In this document: positions 12,701 through 24,131 of the stretch, piece by piece
Layout: every line of letters starts with the position of its first letter
Position numbering within the stretch: position 1 is the first letter of the stretch
NCBI GenBank assembly: GCA_029990175.1
Contig: JARKIP010000005.1
Coordinates: 28,033,501 to 28,097,500 of the forward strand
Source: Petunia secreta
Lineage: Eukaryota > Streptophyta > Magnoliopsida > Solanales > Solanaceae
Reading direction: 5' to 3'
Length of the DNA: 64,000 nt
The notes under the pieces: model-generated
Told to the model about the DNA's origin: nothing
What the model saw: only the letters and a program-made list of their open reading frames with translations
Database searches by the model: none
Translations under genes and position numbers: made by a program

Positions 12701-13201
12701 AACATGAACGGAACCCCACTAGTTTCTACTGCCTCCTCTCCTCACGGCCCAAAAAGCTAAAAAACTGAAAATATAAGCATATATATACCTGAGATTAGGG
12801 TTGGACCTTTCGTTATAAAATTCCCAAAATCTGACCCAAAATCGACCTTTCCCTTATGGGATAAGGGTTAGATTCGTCTCTTCCCACAAAGGTGGTACGA
12901 ATCAAACTCTTATCCCTACAAAAAAATGGTTGTTGGGATCAATTTATGGCTCGGATGAATTTTGGAGTTTAAACACACGTTGAGATCGAGACAACAGTTT
13001 TTGTACGGAAAAATGAAAGAGAGATGTTGGGGGGGGGGGGGGGGGTGACCAGCGTTTTGGACGATTGTGCTCGAAATTTGGGGGGAAAAGGGGAATTAAG
13101 TTTTGGGATTAGGTGGGTCGGGGGAATTTCCAACTAAGGTCAGGGGAGAGCTGAAAAATTGGGGGGAGAGGCTAAAATGTAACGTGCGTGTATTGTATAT
13201 A
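9713..13201 (-). mobile_element. Ogre-like element 2, left (3') LTR, first segment
   Basis: It aligns throughout with 36107-39550 of the right LTR. It carries the hairpin GACTCCAAA...TTTGGAGTC at 9781-9807, a C-rich G-poor block at about 11290-12010, a TATATATA element at about 12779 and a run of about 17 G at 13028-13046. The LTR sequence stops at 13201, where the Mutator-like element enters, and resumes at 30192. Confidence 0.85.
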
Positions 13202-14031
13202 GGCAAAATACATAAATAGCCCCTTAAAGTTGGCGTCAGTTGTCAGATAAACACTCCAACTTTCCAAATGGCTTTCCAGACACCTTATCTAGCCTTTAAA
13301 TGGTATTTTTAAACACCTCTATCTGACAAGCCTCATTCGTGAGTTACACTTGCTGCTGACATGGCACAGTGACAAATAAAAAAATGACAAGTGTAATTGA
13401 AAAAAAAGAAAAACAGACTTTAAGCATAAAAGAACAAAAATAATTTTAAAAAAAAACACCCTACCCCAGACCGTCTTCTTCTTCATTAACCAAACTTAGG
13501 ACCTGCTTCTCTTTCCAAAACTTTCATTCCTTTAACGTTTTCATGGCCAAAAATTTTGGTTCCAACTTCTTTTACATTTTCACTTCTATCACTATTACTG
13601 TCACCATGATTTTTCTTTATTTGAAAACATTCTTAAAATTTTCCTTATGAACAATTGTTCTTCTTTCTCTTAAAATTCCTTCTCAAAAACCATTATTTAT
13701 TCCTTCTCTTTCAATTCTCATACCTTATTGGGAAATCCACGTAATTGATTCACTAAATTACTACGCACTAAAAACCCATTACAACAAATCTCTTTTATGG
13801 GTTTTTGATACCGGAGAAGAATCTTCTGGCGAGGTCCGTATACAAGTGTGAACTTCCAATACAGCCTATAGAACAAATGATAAGATAATCATTTTTCATT
13901 CTAGACCTATTTTTGGTTAACATTTGATCTATAGGCTGAAAAATTAAAAGTTTAAGAAAAAGATTCCATATCCAGCGAAAAAGCCATAACTCTCTGTGAA
14001 TTGAGATTAGAGTTAATTAATTTTTCAACCC

Positions 14032-14930
14032 TGTTACGCTCTATGCACCTCCTTAAGACACTAGAAGGGGGAGGGGTTGAATAGTATCCTCCGATTTTTG
14101 TCACAAGAACCTTGTTCTCCTAGCGTAGAACCTAGTTCTCAGATTATCTCTTCTACTGCCTGGAACACTATAACATACAACAACACACACACAAGAACAC
14201 AAGGATTTTACGTGCAAAACTCCTTGCTCAAGGGAGAAAAACCACGACCCACACTCTGGGATTTTAGAACTGAATCCACTAACACAAGAGCAACGTTTTC
14301 GATTACAAACTCCGTAACCAAGGGGCTACACTCTAGACCCTAATCACTACTCAAAGCTAAGCTCTAGCTTTTCAGTAATTATACAAGAGTTCACCTAATA
14401 CATATGCTTCTGAAAATGCCAATAGGTAAAACTATGAAAGCTCGAATTAAAGACAACTTCTTATTTGACAAACCTAAACAAAGTATCTAGACTCAATGCC
14501 CTGCATGCACTCAAGTTGTCTTTTCCAGTTTTCACGTTGAAAGATGCTAGATTGCCTTTCAGTGCTCTCAACTCTCCGTTTGTGAATAACTGCTTTTCGG
14601 CTGCCTCTACTACTTGCATATATATGGGTCTTGAAACCCTAGTTGAGTTCTACAAGGAATCCTTTTAATTATGGCAAGTCAAGATTCCCAGTAACACCTT
14701 TCCTTGTTGAAGTCCAACTCATTTTCATACTTCGAAGACACAGCCTGGACACAGCCTCTTTTAGTCTGACTAGGATGCATATTCAATCACGCGCCACTAC
14801 TCCTAGTTCCGCAGGGATTTGCAACCCATAATACTTTTCGATCACACGTGCCCTTCATTAGAAGGACTAGGTCCTCAGTGGGGACCTCTGAGTCTTCTCG
14901 TTTGTCATACTTCAAAACCAGCTCTCGACA
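14032..14930 (-). repeat. Sirevirus LTR, copy A (3' LTR, outer)
   Basis: This LTR is 899 bp, starts TGTTACGCTC and ends GCTCTCGACA, and borders the AACCC target duplication on its left. It differs from the 5' LTR at 28872-29768 by scattered substitutions only, so the insertion is fairly young. Confidence 0.9.
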
Positions 14931-15406
14931 AATTCCCCCGTTTTGATGATGACAAACAAATGTTGCCCAAGAACCTAAGTAGACATAAATTCCAACAAAC
15001 AATAAAAGATAACAAGTTCAAGAGAAAAAAAAAACAGATGATGAATTAGGTCACAAACACTCCAACATTTCCTTCTTCCCCCTTTTGGCATCATCGAAAA
15101 GATTCGAATCCCTGCACGAACTTGTCAATGAAACCCAGTCTAAAGCACAAGGCAACAAGTCAGTAATAAGAGCAAACACAAGCAATAATAAGGGCCCAAT
15201 CAAAACCAATTACTTAAGCAGGAAACAGTCATAAGCATAAGAAATTTAAAATCATCATCCAGGTTGTGTTATCAGCACAACCCCAGTATTAAGTACACAA
15301 CAGAATAAATTGTCTTAAACATCCAACCACATGTGATCAGGAGAGAATAGGAAGGGGTAGACAACAAGTAGAAGGAGGATGATAGGACAGGAAAGGATAG
15401 GAGGAC
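14931..15406 (-). promoter_or_regulatory. Sirevirus 3' untranslated region and polypurine tract, copy A
   Basis: On the minus strand ACGGGGGAATT immediately precedes the 3' LTR and is the likely polypurine tract. The remaining sequence between the env-like stop codon and the LTR shows no coding potential. Confidence 0.6.
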
Positions 15407-16025
15407 TCAAAGCTGAATGTTGAAGTGTTTGACAAGCGCCTCAAGTTGCTTCGTATTCTTGGCCCTTTCCATCAACAACTCGGCCTCATACTTGTGGCAG
15501 TCTATCTTCAAACGATCAATTTCTTGATCCTTTAACTTCAGCTGTCTGTGGAGCTCTATGTTTTCTTCATTTACCTCAAGGACATGCGTCTCCAGCTCCT
15601 TCACAGCATCAATGGCCTCTTCAGGTTCATAGTCCTCACTTTCCTCTTCTTGCTCTTGCTTGGCCTGCATTGGTCTCTTTGAAGCTCTGCTTTCTTTGAA
15701 GAAGTCACAATTTTTCAGCACATTAATCCCAAATATTTTGTGAATGGTTGGCTTCTTCCCAGCTTCAAAAGGAACCCCAAAATGCTCAAGTACCTGCTGG
15801 AGGATATAGGAATGCACAAGAGAATGTGGCTTCTGATCTGTGTCAGCAATCCTTTTGATGTGTCTAATTATCAGCCCAGGCAAATTAATTTTCACCCCCT
15901 GTCCAGCAGATCCATGTATGTCAGGTCCAGAGCACTAGCCTCGCAGTTCCTCTCTCCTCTTGGTAGAAGAAACCTGTGCACAAATTCAAACAACAACTGA
16001 TGTGCAGGTTCCATTTCCTTCTTGT
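15407..16025 (-). pseudogene. Sirevirus env-like region, C-terminal domain, copy A
   Basis: The readable frame (15895-15407) resembles the widespread plant 'putative transposon protein' domain: it contains INLPGLIIRHIKRIA and QQVLEHFGVPFEAG, followed by an acidic stretch and a C-terminal coiled coil of about 60 residues. The frame upstream of 15895 is cut by a missing C in the C-run at 15895-15899 (five here, six in copy B), so this copy's N-terminal part is out of frame. It follows pol in the position where Sireviruses carry an env-like gene. No signal peptide or clear membrane span is visible, so an envelope role is not supported by the sequence. The overlap with the upstream frame (ending 16026) is the same -1 displacement seen in copy B. 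Confidence 0.6.
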
Positions 16026-17071
16026 CTACCTTCCTCTCCTCTTTCTGGTCTCAGCTTCACTGTCTGTATCAGAATCACTTGGCTCTGCATAACTCCCAAC
16101 ATTATCATCAATTTCCTCCTGGGTTTTCTCAGCTCTTATTTCTTCTTCTTCCTTCTTCTTTGCTTCTCTATCTCTTACATTTGTCATTGTTTTCTCCAAC
16201 CTCCCAACTTTCTCCAATTGTTGTTTTAAAGCAGACCTGGTGCCAACCCTCCTGGCCACAGGTTCATACACAACCTTGTCATCACTTTCACCACAAGCTT
16301 CATCAACCAGTCTTGTCTTCAGCACTGGTTTTCCCCCTTTCACTAATCTCCTTCTTTTCTCAAGCTCCACTATGTTTTCTTTCACAAACACAACTTCCTC
16401 TTCCTCTTCCTCTCCTGCTATTTTCTCACCTTCTTCACCAAACTTCCTTTTTCTTTTTGGTTCTTCAGCTATCTTGGGAATTTCTCTTGGTTCAGCCTTT
16501 TCCAAAACTGTCTCCTTCTTCCCTTCTTCCTCAGAGTCTGTCCAGTGTAAATCTGCATCATCAGCCTCAGTGGAATTTGGACAAGCAACAGGCTCTTGCA
16601 CCAAATTCTCTGAGGCTTCAGAAGATCCAAGTCCTCCAACAGCTGGACTTTCTGGCACAGATTTTTCCCTATTTTTCTCAACACTATCATCCTCTTTAAA
16701 TTTTTCTATTACCTTTTCTGCAACATTCAATTTTCCACCAGACTTAACAATCCCAGGCACCTGTAAGTCTTTTCTAAGTTCATCTTCTACAATGTCACGC
16801 TCTGCCTCACATGGGTTCCCCCTACCTATTTGTTCAACATGCTCAACACCTATTATTTTGTCTAGCCCTGTAACTAGGGGTTCAGTTTCAGCAGTTCCAG
16901 GGCTGTTCATATCTACTGAAACAACGGGCGTAGATGAAATAGGAGTGGAGATTACCTCATGTGGTGGTTGTGATGAACTTTGTGCAATGGGTGTGGTGGG
17001 AGCCGCCCTTAACCTCAACATCTTTACTAGCTTCTTGTCCCCTTTTTGAAGAAATTTTGCGCGAGCCCTCG
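16026..17071 (-). pseudogene. Sirevirus env-like region, N-terminal low-complexity part, copy A
   Basis: A long minus-strand frame runs to a stop at 16026. Its first ATG is at 17021-17019; the open frame continues upstream through the duplication junction (17071) into Ogre LTR sequence, so any longer start is chimeric. The product is rich in Ser, Pro, Glu and Lys, with several acidic runs (a run of Glu at about 16400-16420) and many Lys/Arg pairs, and ends in an Asp-Ser-Asp/Lys-Arg segment. It resembles the variable linker of Sirevirus env-like genes, not a folded domain. Copy A retains this part without frameshift, whereas copy B has lost the ATG and has two single-base indels. The next domain (15407-15895) is in a different frame in both copies, so that break predates the duplication. 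Confidence 0.55.
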
Positions 17072-18737
17072 TAAACAGCCCTATCACTCCCACAGACCTC
17101 ACTTCACAAACCTATCTGCACTCAAAACAGCCCTCATACACCCTCGCATACAGACTAAACCAACCTCAAACCACCAGCACATACAGACACACACATGCAT
17201 ACACTCACACAGAGAAGCCACCCTGAACTACTCACTCACATTCACAAACAACAAAACCCATTTGCACACCTGCAAACATGGGCAAGAGCTCCTCCAAAGC
17301 ACCAAGAACATCCCCTGCATTGCTGCAGGCTACACCTCATACGCACATCAGGACAAATCAAGACCAGAAACAAACATCCCTAACTGGCCCTTGACACCCC
17401 TGCAGCCCAAACTAGATCTATAACCACTAGATCGTCCTCTAGACAACTACAAAACCTATCAGAACCTACACTAACCACCTGCACACACAACTCACATATT
17501 CCCCAACATCAACTCCAAATACCAGGAAGAAAACAAGGCACCAACACCTCTATACTCCCCCTTAGCCCCATATAAACCAGAAAAGAAAAAAATAAATGAT
17601 GCATAACCTTTAAGAAATGAATTCAAGCTGACCATTTTCAAAGAAGTACTTCAAACCAAGACCCCCCACCATAAAGAACAAGACATGAACTATCTTTTCT
17701 TTGCATAAAAAATTATCATGAATAACTTGAAGATCTGATTTTCACTGACCTGTCACTATAACAATTTAAAGATTCAATTTTAACCTAAATGGAGCTCCTA
17801 ACATGCTTTCGAAACAGGATATCATGAAGATGACATTTTCAGATCATCCATCCCAATATTCAACTAAGACTGGATTAAGAACAGGAAGTTTAAATGCTTT
17901 AAGGCAAGAATGGAGAAAAATACTCCTACAGCTTCAAACATAAATGCACCAGAATGTATATCAACTCCGATTAAATAACGATGCATAAACTAAACATATA
18001 TATAAACTAAACAAGGTCGAGGTGAGGTTATTACCTTGCTAGGTGTAGTGAAAAAGGGCTTGAAATCCGAAGAAATGCACGACTCAGCTAAGCAACTCGA
18101 ATGAATTTGACGACTTGAAAAGCAAACCGATGACACAAATCCGAAGCAACAATAATAGTAATGACACTGATTTCTGAACTTAAAACTAAAGAAAATGTTT
18201 AAGATGTGTATGTTGCCTTTCTCTATTTTTCTTGGCTAAAACATGAACGGAACCCCACTAGTTTCTACTGCCTCCTCTCCTCACGGCCCAAAAAGCTAAA
18301 AAACTGAAAATATAAGCATATATATACCTGAGATTAGGGTTGGACCTTTCGTTATAAAATTCCCAAAATCTGACCCAAAATCGACCTTTCCCTTATGGGA
18401 TAAGGGTTAGATTCGTCTCTTCCCACAAAGGTGGTACGAATCAAACTCTTATCCCTACAAAAAAATGGTTGTTGGGATCAATTTATGGCTCGGATAAATT
18501 TTGGAGTTTAAACACACGTTGAGATCGAGACAACAGTTTTTGTACGGAAAATGAAAGAGAAACGTGGGGGGGAGGGGGGGGTAACCAGCGTTTTGGACGA
18601 TTGTGCTCGAAATTTGGGGGGAAAAGGGGAATTAGGTTTTGGGATTAGGTGGGTCGGGGGAATTTCCAAATAAGGTCAGGGGAGAGCTGAAAAATTGGGG
18701 GGAGAGGCTGAAATGTAACGTGCGTGTATTGTATATA
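17072..18737 (-). mobile_element. Ogre LTR segment duplicated into the Sirevirus
   Basis: This is a second copy of 11520-13201 (Ogre-like element 2 LTR), carried by the tandem duplication. It includes the C-rich block, the TATATATA element at about 18317 and the interrupted G-run at 18564-18581. No gene is present; the open frames at 17046-17423 are translations of the low-complexity block. Confidence 0.85.
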
Positions 18738-19593
18738 GGCAAAATACATAAATAACCCCTTAAAGTTGTCGTCAGTTGTTAGATAAACACTCCAACTTTC
18801 CAAATGGCTTTCCAGACACCTTATCTAGCCTTTAAATGGTATTTTTAAACACCTCTATCTGACAAGCCTCATTCGTGAGTTACACTTGCTGCTGACATGG
18901 CACAGTGACAAATAAAAAAAATGACAAGTGTAATTGAAAAAAAGAAAAACTGACTTTAAGCATAAAATAACAAAAATAGTTTTAAAAAAAAACACCCTAC
19001 CCCAGACCGTCTTCTTCTTCATTAACCAAACTTAAGACCTGCTTCTCTTTCCAAAACTTTCATTCCTTTAACGTTTTCATGGCCAAAAATTTTGGTTCCA
19101 ACTTCTTTTACATTTTCACTTTCTTCTTCTTCTTTTCCCTTACTCTCTGTCACTATTACTGTCACCATGATTTTTCTTTATTTGAAAACATTCTTAAAAT
19201 TTTCCTTATGAACAATTGTTCTTCTTTCTCTTAAAATTCCTTCTCAAAAACCATTATTTATTCCTTCTCTTTCAATTCTCATACCTTATTGGGAAATCCA
19301 CGTAATTGATTCACTAAATTACTACGCACTAAAAACCCATTACAACAAATCTCTTTTATGGGTATTTTGATACCGGAGAAGAATCTTCTGGCGAGGTCCG
19401 TATACAAGTGTGAACTTCCAATACAGCCTATAGAACAAATGATAAGATAATCATTTTTCATTCTAGACCTATTTTTGGTTAACATTTGATCTATAGGCTG
19501 AAAAATTAGAAGTTGAAGAAAAAGATTCCATATCCAGCGAAAAAGCCATAACTCTCTGTGAATTGAGATTAGAGTTGATTAATTTTTCAACCC
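18738..19593. mobile_element. Duplicated left part of the Mutator-like element
   Basis: This copy of 13202-14031 begins GGCAAAATACATAAATAACC at 18738 and ends in AACCC (19589-19593) before the second Sirevirus LTR. It has an extra TTCTTCTTCTTC-type tract at about 19120-19148 compared with copy A. No gene is recognised. Confidence 0.85.
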
Positions 19594-20493
19594 TGTTACG
19601 CTCTAAGATCCTCCTTACGACACTAGAAGGGGGAGGGGTTGAATAGTGTCCTCCGATTTTCGTCACAAGAACCTTGTTCTCCTAGCGTAGAACCTAGTTC
19701 TCAGATTATCTCTTCTACTGCCTGGAACACTATAACATAAAACACCACACACACAAGAACACAAGGATTTTACGTGGAAAACTCCTTGCTCAAGGGAGAA
19801 AAACCACGACCCACACTCTGGGATTTTAGAACTGAATCTACTAACACAAGAGCAACGTTTCTGATTACAAACTCTATAACCAAGGGGCTACACTCTAAAC
19901 CCTAATCACTACTCAAAGCTAAACTCTAGCTTTTCAGTAATTACACAAGAGTTCACCTAATACATATGCTTCTGAAAAACCCAATAGGTAAAACTATGAA
20001 AGCTCGAATTAAAGACAACCTGCTATTTGACAAACCTAGACAAAGTATCTAGACTCAATGCCCTGCATGCACTCAAGTTGTCTTTTCCAGTTTTCACGTT
20101 GAAAGATGCTAGATTGCCTTTCAGTGCGCTCAACTCTCCGTTTGTGAATAACTGCTTTTCGGCTGCCTCTACTACTTGCATATATATGGGTCTTGAAACC
20201 CTAGTTGAGTTCTACAAGGAATCCTTTTAATTATGGCAAGTCAGGATTCCCAGTAACACCTTTCCTTGTTGAAGTCCAACTCCTTTTCATACTTCGAAGA
20301 CACAGCCTGGACACAGCCTCTTTTAGTCTGACTAGGATGCATATTCAATCACGCGCCACTACTCCTAGTTCCGCAGGGATTTGCAACCCATAATCCTTTT
20401 CGATCACACGTGCCCTTCATTAAAAGGACTAGGTCCTCAGTGGGGACCTCTGAGTCCTTCTCGTTTGTCATACTTCAAAACCAGCTCTCAACA
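19594..20493 (-). repeat. Sirevirus LTR, copy B (internal third LTR)
   Basis: This is 900 bp, TGTTACGCTC to CTCAACA. It carries private changes near its start (CTAAGATCCTCCTTACG instead of CTATGCACCTCCTTAAG). It is not a separate insertion: its flanks are the duplicated Mutator-like sequence on the left and the duplicated env-like region on the right. Confidence 0.9.
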
Positions 20494-20966
20494 AATTCCC
20501 CCTTTTTGATGATGACAAACAAATGTTGCCCAAGAACCTGAGTAGACATAAATTTCAACAAACAATAAAAGATAACAAGTTCAAGAGAAAAAAAACAGAT
20601 GATGAATTAGGTCACAAACACTCCAACATTTCCTTCTTCCCCTTTTGGCATCATCGAAAAGATTCGAATCCCTGCACGAACTTGTCAATGAAACCCAGTC
20701 TAAAGCACAAGGCAACAAGTCAGTAATAAGAGCAAACACAAGCAATAATAAGGGCCCAATCAAAACCAATTACTTAAGCAGGAAACAGTCAGAAGCATAA
20801 GAAGTTTAAAATCATCATCCAGGTTGTGTTATCAGCACAACCCCAGTATTAAGTACACAACAGAATAAATTGTCTTAAACATCCAACCACATGTGATCAG
20901 GAGAGAATAGGAAGGGGTAGACAACAAGTAGAAGGAGGAATATAGGACAGGAAAGGATAGGAGGAC
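20494..20966 (-). promoter_or_regulatory. Sirevirus 3' untranslated region and polypurine tract, copy B
   Basis: AAAAAGGGGGAATT on the minus strand abuts the LTR ending at 20493. The rest matches 14931-15406 and has no coding potential. Confidence 0.6.
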
Positions 20967-21586
20967 TCAAAGCTGAATGTTGAAGTGTTTGACAAGCGCC
21001 TCAAGTTGCTTCGTATTCTTGGCCATTTCCATCAACAACTCGGCCTCATACTTGTGGCAATCTATCTTCAAACGATCAATTTCTTGATCCTTTAACTTCA
21101 GCTGTCTGTGGAGCTCTGTGTTTTCTTCATTTACCTCAAGGACATGCGTCTCCAGCTCCTTCACAGCATCAATGGCCTCTTCAGGTTCATAGTCCTCACT
21201 TTCCTCTTCTTGCTCTTGCTTGGCCTGCATTGGTCTCTTTGAAGCTCTGCTTTCTTTGAAGAAGTCACAATTTTTCAGCACATTAATCCCAAATATTTGG
21301 TGAATGGTTGGCTTCTTCCCAGCTTCAAAAGGAACCCCAAAATGCTCAAGTACCTGCTGGAGGATATAGGAATGCACAAGGGAATGTGGCTTCTGATCTG
21401 TGTCAGCAATCCTTTTGATGTGTCTAATTATCAGCGCAGGCAAATTAATTTTCACCCCCCTGTCCAGCAGATCCATGTATGTCAGGTCCAGAGCACTAGC
21501 CTCGCAATTCCTCTCTCCTCTTGGTAGAAGAAACCTGTGCACAAATTCAAACAACAACTGATGTGCAGGTTCTATTTCCTTCTTGT
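20967..21586 (-). pseudogene. Sirevirus env-like region, C-terminal domain, copy B
   Basis: The frame stays open from 21557 down to the stop at 20967, about 196 residues, and continues upstream to at least the 21587 overlap. It carries a LLPRGERN segment and a YMDLLDRG segment before the INLPALIIRHIKRIA core, then the VPFEAGKKPT segment, an acidic region and a C-terminal coiled coil. Copy B keeps six C in the run at 21455-21460, so this domain is intact here but broken in copy A. The similarity is to the plant 'putative transposon protein' domain found in Sirevirus-like env positions; its biochemical role is unknown. Confidence 0.6.
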
Positions 21587-22632
21587 CTACCTTCCTCTCC
21601 TCTTTCTGGTCTCAGCTTCACTGTCTGTATCAGAATCACTTGGCTCTGCATAACTCCCAACATTATCATCAATTTCCTCCTGGGTTTTCTCAGCTCTTAT
21701 TTCTTCTTCTTCCTTCTTCTTTGCTTCTCTATCTCTTACATTTGTCATTGTTTTCTCCAACCTCCCAACTTTCTCCAATTGTTGTTTTATAGCAGACCTG
21801 GTGCTAACCCTCCTGGCCACAGGTTCATACACAACCTTGTCATCACTTTCACCACAAGCTTCATCAACCAGTCTTGTCTTCAGCACTGGTTTTCCCCCTT
21901 TCACTAATCTCCTTCTTTTCTCAAGCTCCACTATGTTTTCTTTTACAAACACAACTTCCTCTTCCTCTTCCTCTCCTGCTATTTTCTCATCTTCTTCACC
22001 AAACTTCCTTTTTCTTTTTGGTTCTTCAGCTATCTTGGGAATTTCTCTTGGTTCAGCCTTTTCCAAAACTGTCTCCTTCTTCCCTTCTTCCTCAGAGTCT
22101 GTCCAGTGTAAATCTGCATCATCAGCCTCAGTGGAATTTGGACAAGCAACAGGCTCTTGCACCAAATTCTCTGAGGCTTCAGAAGATCCAAGTCCTCCAA
22201 CAGCTGGACTTTCTGGCACAGATTTTTCCCTATTTTTCTCAACACTATCATCCTCTTTAAATTTTTCTATTACCTTTTCTGCAACATTCAACTTTCCACC
22301 AGACTCAACAATCCCAGGCACCTGTAAGTCTTTTCTAAGTTCATCTTCTACACTGTCACGCTCTGCCTCACATAGGTTCCCCCCTACCTATTTGTTCAAC
22401 ATGCTCAACACCTATTATTTTGTCTAGCCCTGTAACTAGGGGTTCAGTTTCAGCAGTTCCAGGGCTGTTCATATCTACTGAAACAACGGGCGTAGATGAA
22501 ATAGGAGTGGAGATTACCTCATATGGTGGTTGTGATGAACTTTGTGCAATGGGTGTGGTGGGAGCCGCCCTTAACCTCAACTTCTTTACCAGCTCTTGTC
22601 CCCTTTTTGAAGAAATTTTGCGCGAGCCCTCG
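21587..22632 (-). pseudogene. Sirevirus env-like region, N-terminal part, copy B
   Basis: This corresponds to 16026-17071 but is broken twice. An extra C in the run at 22379-22384 (five in copy A) shifts frame, and one base is missing at about 22590-22596 next to a lost ATG (ACTTC where A has ACATC, plus strand). The rest, 22321-21587, is open and nearly identical to copy A. Unlike copy A the upstream sequence is native, so 22625-22740 shows the original N-terminal extension of the frame, which has no ATG before an in-frame stop at about 22738. Confidence 0.55.
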
Positions 22633-23316
22633 CAATTCTTTGGGCAAGAGTGGATGGGGGTGGTCTTTCAGATATTATGAAGGATTTATGAGCGATTTGT
22701 GAGATTTCTAGGGAATTTTCTGTCTTTAGAACTTAAGAAAGAATTTTAGTGTAATGGATTTTAGGTGGGTGAATGAGGGAGAATTGTGTGGGTATATACG
22801 ACAGAGAGAGAAGGTTCTGTGATTTGACATGGTCTAGTAAAGGCAAAGAGTAATGATGAAAAGAAGAGAAGCAGCTTTTTGAATTTTTGATAACCGGGAA
22901 GAGTTAAAGTTTTGACGGTTATGGACTTATTTGATATATTCTTTTTTAAGTAATGGGGTCCAATACATCAAATAGAATTCTACCCGAAAAAGGAATGTGT
23001 TCCTATAATTTAGGACAGTTACAAGAACATGGAGGATCTCCCTTGACACACGTAAGATTGACAATTCAATTCAGTTATGACTTTTATCATTCAGGGTAGT
23101 GTGAATGTACCTGGACATGATTTCTCATGCTTTTCCTGGTTCCTTCTTAGTACATAGTAGGTTCTTCATGGGATCACATTATTCTTACCTGGTGCTCAAA
23201 AAGATTGAACAAGTGTACTAATTCAAGTACCATGTTAGACTGGATATTAGTGACAAAATTCAGACATGGACAATTGAATACTTAACTAACCAATCATAGA
23301 GGGATTACCTGCTGGA
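22633..23316 (-). other. Spacer between Sirevirus pol and env-like region
   Basis: No domain is recognised. On the minus strand it contains a TATATAC element (about 22798 to 22792) preceded by a CT-rich stretch and followed by a C-rich, G-poor leader-like sequence about 100-150 bases before the env-like frame. This could be a separate promoter for the env-like gene, but that is speculation. Confidence 0.35.
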
Positions 23317-24131
23317 TCATCCGTGTATTTTGGTTATCCCTAATTCCAACCCGTTCCTCTCAAACTGTACCTTGTTCAATGCTTTGGTAAATATGTCAGC
23401 AATTTGATCTTCAGTCCTGCATGAATTCATAGTAATCAGACCTTTTTCCACATTATCTCTCAAGAAATGGTGTGTAATATCAATGTGCTTGGTTCTTTTA
23501 TGTTGGACTGGGTTCTTGGCAATGTTCACTGCACTAGTATTGTCACAGAAAATTGGCACTGCACCACACTTGATGCCAAAGTCCTCCAGTTGTTGTTTGA
23601 TCCACAGCAATTGTGAACAGCATAATGCAGCTGCCACATACTCGGCTTCAGCAGTTGATAAGGCAACTGAGTTTTGCTTCTTTGTTGCCCAAGAGATCAA
23701 ACAAGGACCCAGAAAGTGTGCCATTCCTGAAGTGTTTTTCCTCTCCACCAAACGACCTGCATAGTCTGCATCAGCAAAACCAATTTGTTCAAAAGTACCT
23801 CCTCTTGGGTACCTGAGACAAAGGTCCTGAGTTCCTTTCAAGTATCTCAGGATCCTCTTCACAGCTGTCAAATGTGAGTCCTTGGGCTAGGACTGAAATC
23901 TAGCACACAGTCCTACACAGTATACAATGTCAGGTCGAGTGGCTGTGAGATAAAGAAGTGATTCTATGATTCCTCTATATTTTATCTCGTCTGTTGAAGA
24001 ACCGAGTTCATCCATATCCAGCTTTGTCCCAGGTGCAATGGGAGTAGTCATTTCTTTCGCTCCTACCATATCAAACTCTTCAGTAGTTCCTTGACATACT
24101 TTTGCTGGTGAATCATAGTTCCTTCAGGCAT
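23317..24131 (-). pseudogene. Copia pol: end of RT and RNase H, broken
   Basis: Reading on the minus strand, the RT C-terminal region continues after the in-frame TAA at 24134-24132. A frameshift occurs between 24131 and 24072. The frame reopens (24069-23887) with the TRPDIVYCVGLCARF segment typical of copia RT ends, is cut again by a TAG at 23889-23887, and finishes (23871-23317) with RNase H. RNase H motifs visible are FADADYAG (first catalytic Asp), STAEAEYVA (Glu), FCDNTSAV (Asp) and a KHIDITHHFLRD segment, as usual for Ty1/copia. It would degrade RNA in the RNA:DNA hybrid. Two stops and one shift make it nonfunctional. Confidence 0.85.

Larger units (their letters stand above)
11520..17071. 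repeat. Tandem duplication, copy A (5.55 kb)
   Basis: It contains, in order, the end of the Ogre LTR segment, the left part of the Mutator-like element, a complete Sirevirus LTR and the Sirevirus env-like region. The next 5.56 kb repeats the same order. By eye most 60-base lines differ at 0-2 positions. Copy A has a 29-bp deletion at about 13584 relative to B. Confidence 0.9.
17072..22632. repeat. Tandem duplication, copy B (5.56 kb)
   Basis: It begins at the junction GAGCCCTCG/TAAACAGCC (17063-17080), where Sirevirus env-like sequence abuts Ogre LTR sequence. It ends with the same GAGCCCTCG at 22624-22632, where the Sirevirus continues uninterrupted to pol. The Mutator-like left terminus recurs at 18738 and the Sirevirus LTR at 19594-20493. 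A short deletion of about 13 bp relative to copy A lies right at the left border. Confidence 0.9.

Noticed and set aside
16240..17049. 269-residue serine-rich plus-strand protein (and the similar one at 21801-22427)
   Set aside because: Antisense shadow of the low-complexity env-like frame; the acidic and Lys-rich codons on the minus strand read as Ser/Phe/Leu on the plus strand.
15407..17102. A true envelope glycoprotein gene
   Set aside because: No signal peptide, transmembrane anchor or glycoprotein-like cysteine pattern is visible; only position and family resemblance support the 'env-like' name.
19594..20493. A second, independent Sirevirus or solo LTR
   Set aside because: Both flanks are duplicated Mutator-like and env-like sequences identical in order to 14032-14930, so it results from the tandem duplication.
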